Source: Microbulbifer pacificus (GTDB taxonomy: Bacteria; Pseudomonadota; Gammaproteobacteria; Pseudomonadales; Cellvibrionaceae). Taken from it: a DNA stretch of 64,000 nucleotides. Location: the NCBI RefSeq assembly GCF_002959965.1, contig NZ_PREV01000027.1:248001-312000 (forward strand). Direction: 5' to 3'. Numbering within the stretch: position 1 is the first letter of the stretch; each line of letters starts with the position of its first letter. Both the position numbers and the translations under genes were made by a program. Shown in pieces: positions 63,001 to 64,000 of the stretch. A model generated the notes under the pieces. The model saw only the letters and a program-made list of their open reading frames with translations. It did not search any database and was not told the DNA's origin.

Positions 63001-64000
63001 TCAGTTGATCCAGACCTCTACCCGACTGTTTTTCACCGGCCCCTGTTCACTGTCGGCGGTCAGCGGCGCGAAGGCGCCAACGGCCATAATCTGGCTGTCG
63101 CCCATCTGGTGGTCCCGCAGCAGCGCCCCCTGAACTTTAAGGGCGCGAAAACGGGAGATCAGATCGGCGATGTTGGCGTTGGCTTTGCGGTCGGAAAAGC
63201 CGACCAGGGTCAGTGAGAGGTGGCGGTTTTCCTCCACGGCCATGAAATCCTGCAGCCGGTGAAGATCCCGCAGGGCGCGGTTGTCGAGCTCGGTGCTGCC
63301 GTCGGCAAAACGGAAGGAGATACTGAGGCGAGAGCCGTTTTCCATCAGCTCGCGGTAGTTGTCCGGTGCGTTGGTATAGGGCGCCACCTTTACCGCCACC
63401 GGGGTAAGGTTGATAAAACCGGTATCGGCGACGATCTGCTGGCCGGCCCTGGATTCCACGAAATGCAGGAAGCTGTCCACCTGCGGATGGTAACGGCCCG
63501 GGTTGCGGTATAAATAAAGGCGGCGGGTGAGCGGAAAGTCCTCGGTGGCGATAATACCGCGGTCCGGAACTACGGCCGCCAGGTCACCGGACTTGATGGC
63601 GACCTTATGCAGTCCGTCGGCGTCGGCAAAGGGCAGGTAGCCGATGGCCGTGGGATCTCGCTCCACCAGGGCGCGGGTTTCGTGGTTCCCGGACACCTCG
63701 TAAGTGAAGGGCGCCGCCGCGCGACTGCCGCCAAAGACCTCTTCATCAAAGGTCGCGCGGGTACCGGACTCCATGTCCCGGTGCAGGGGGCGTATGGGAA
63801 GGTCTGGGCCGCCAAGCTGAGCCCAATTGCGGATCCTGCCACTATAGATGTCGGCGAGCTGCGCCACGCTCAGTTGGGAAACCGGGTTGTCCTTGTGCAC
63901 CGCGACTACCAGGGCGTCGAGACCGATGACGTGTTCTGCCTGTGGGCCGGTAAAATCGCCAAAGCGGACGAGGGCGGTTGCCTCGCTGGATTTGATTCTG
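63001..64000 (-). CDS. PstS-like substrate-binding domain fused to OmpA C-terminal domain (5' end outside window)
   Basis: The frame is open from 63001 to the window edge, so the start lies beyond. The visible 332 residues comprise a phosphate-type periplasmic binding domain (LDALVVAVHKDNPVSQLSVAQLADIYSGRIRNWAQLGG; RDMESGTRATFDEEVFGG; AIGYLPFADADG; DSFLHFVESRAGQQIVADTGFINL) followed by an OmpA-like peptidoglycan-binding domain (FADGSTELDNRALRDLHRL, LVGFSDRKAN, NSRVEVWIN). The combination suggests a periplasmic ligand sensor held to the cell wall. A Pst function is not certain; no pst genes are adjacent in the window. Confidence 0.85.
   Translation of the reverse strand, partial: RIKSSEATALVRFGDFTGPQAEHVIGLDALVVAVHKDNPVSQLSVAQLADIYSGRIRNWAQLGGPDLPIRPLHRDMESGTRATFDEEVFGGSRAAAPFTYEVSGNHETRALVERDPTAIGYLPFADADGLHKVAIKSGDLAAVVPDRGIIATEDFPLTRRLYLYRNPGRYHPQVDSFLHFVESRAGQQIVADTGFINLTPVAVKVAPYTNAPDNYRELMENGSRLSISFRFADGSTELDNRALRDLHRLQDFMAVEENRHLSLTLVGFSDRKANANIADLISRFRALKVQGALLRDHQMGDSQIMAVGAFAPLTADSEQGPVKNSRVEVWIN

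Overview
The window looks like chromosomal DNA of a marine gammaproteobacterium, most likely order Cellvibrionales and a Microbulbifer-type organism. This is inferred from the moderately high GC backbone, the gene families present (GcvP, MetE/MetR, PepQ, PurU, DUF6279 lipoprotein, PiuC with a TonB receptor) and a very large secreted thrombospondin-3/FG-GAP protein. It is not proven by any marker gene here. I see no rRNA, tRNA, CRISPR array, complete insertion sequence or prophage.

Region 1 (1-11,970): a truncated lapD-like gene and lapG (c-di-GMP controlled periplasmic proteolysis) on the minus strand, galU on the plus strand, a small membrane-anchored protein, and an 8.4-kb gene for a 2,803-residue secreted protein made of leucine-rich repeats, calcium-binding TSP3 repeats, two copies of a ~465-residue domain and six C-terminal FG-GAP-type repeats.

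Region 2 (12,070-31,858): an exopolysaccharide (EPS) locus. It has the full Wzx/Wzy-type set: polyprenyl glycosylphosphotransferase, glycosyltransferases (one GT4, two GT26/WecG-like), two Wzy-like polymerases, a Wzx-like flippase, an outer-membrane beta-barrel, a short Wza-like export protein, a Wzc-like tyrosine kinase, a PHP-type tyrosine phosphatase, a VpsP-like protein, UDP-glucose dehydrogenase, and galU nearby. Two sulfotransferases suggest a sulfated polymer. The sulfotransferase, polymerase and GT26 genes sit in two AT-rich patches (about 12.0-14.8 kb and 18.4-22.5 kb) inside a GC-rich backbone, which suggests acquired, exchangeable repeat-unit modules. TGTGA-N6-TCACA-like (CRP/Vfr-type) sites lie upstream of galU, the giant-protein locus, the ugd locus, the glycosylphosphotransferase and the outer-membrane barrel gene, so the scattered EPS genes may form one regulon.

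Region 3 (31,875-41,028): a HEPN/MNT toxin-antitoxin pair, a DEAD-box helicase, cytochrome b561, an iron-uptake pair (TonB siderophore receptor and PiuC-type dioxygenase, with a Fur-box candidate), and a polymorphic-toxin-like gene with a probable immunity gene whose AT-rich tip marks module exchange.

Region 4 (41,171-64,000): mostly housekeeping genes: metR/metE, pepQ, purU, gcvP, a diguanylate cyclase, a DUF2007 protein, argS, a VOC protein, sbcB, pyrB, a MocR-type aminotransferase, a DUF6279 lipoprotein and a PstS-like/OmpA fusion running off the end. The unusual part is 47.2-49.5 kb. There a V4R-domain protein and a stand-alone MHYT membrane protein follow a ~690-base leader with a perfect 20-bp palindrome and a foldable RNA with two mutually exclusive long-range pairings. 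That pair, the sulfated-EPS mosaic and the toxin locus are the best candidates for undescribed biology.
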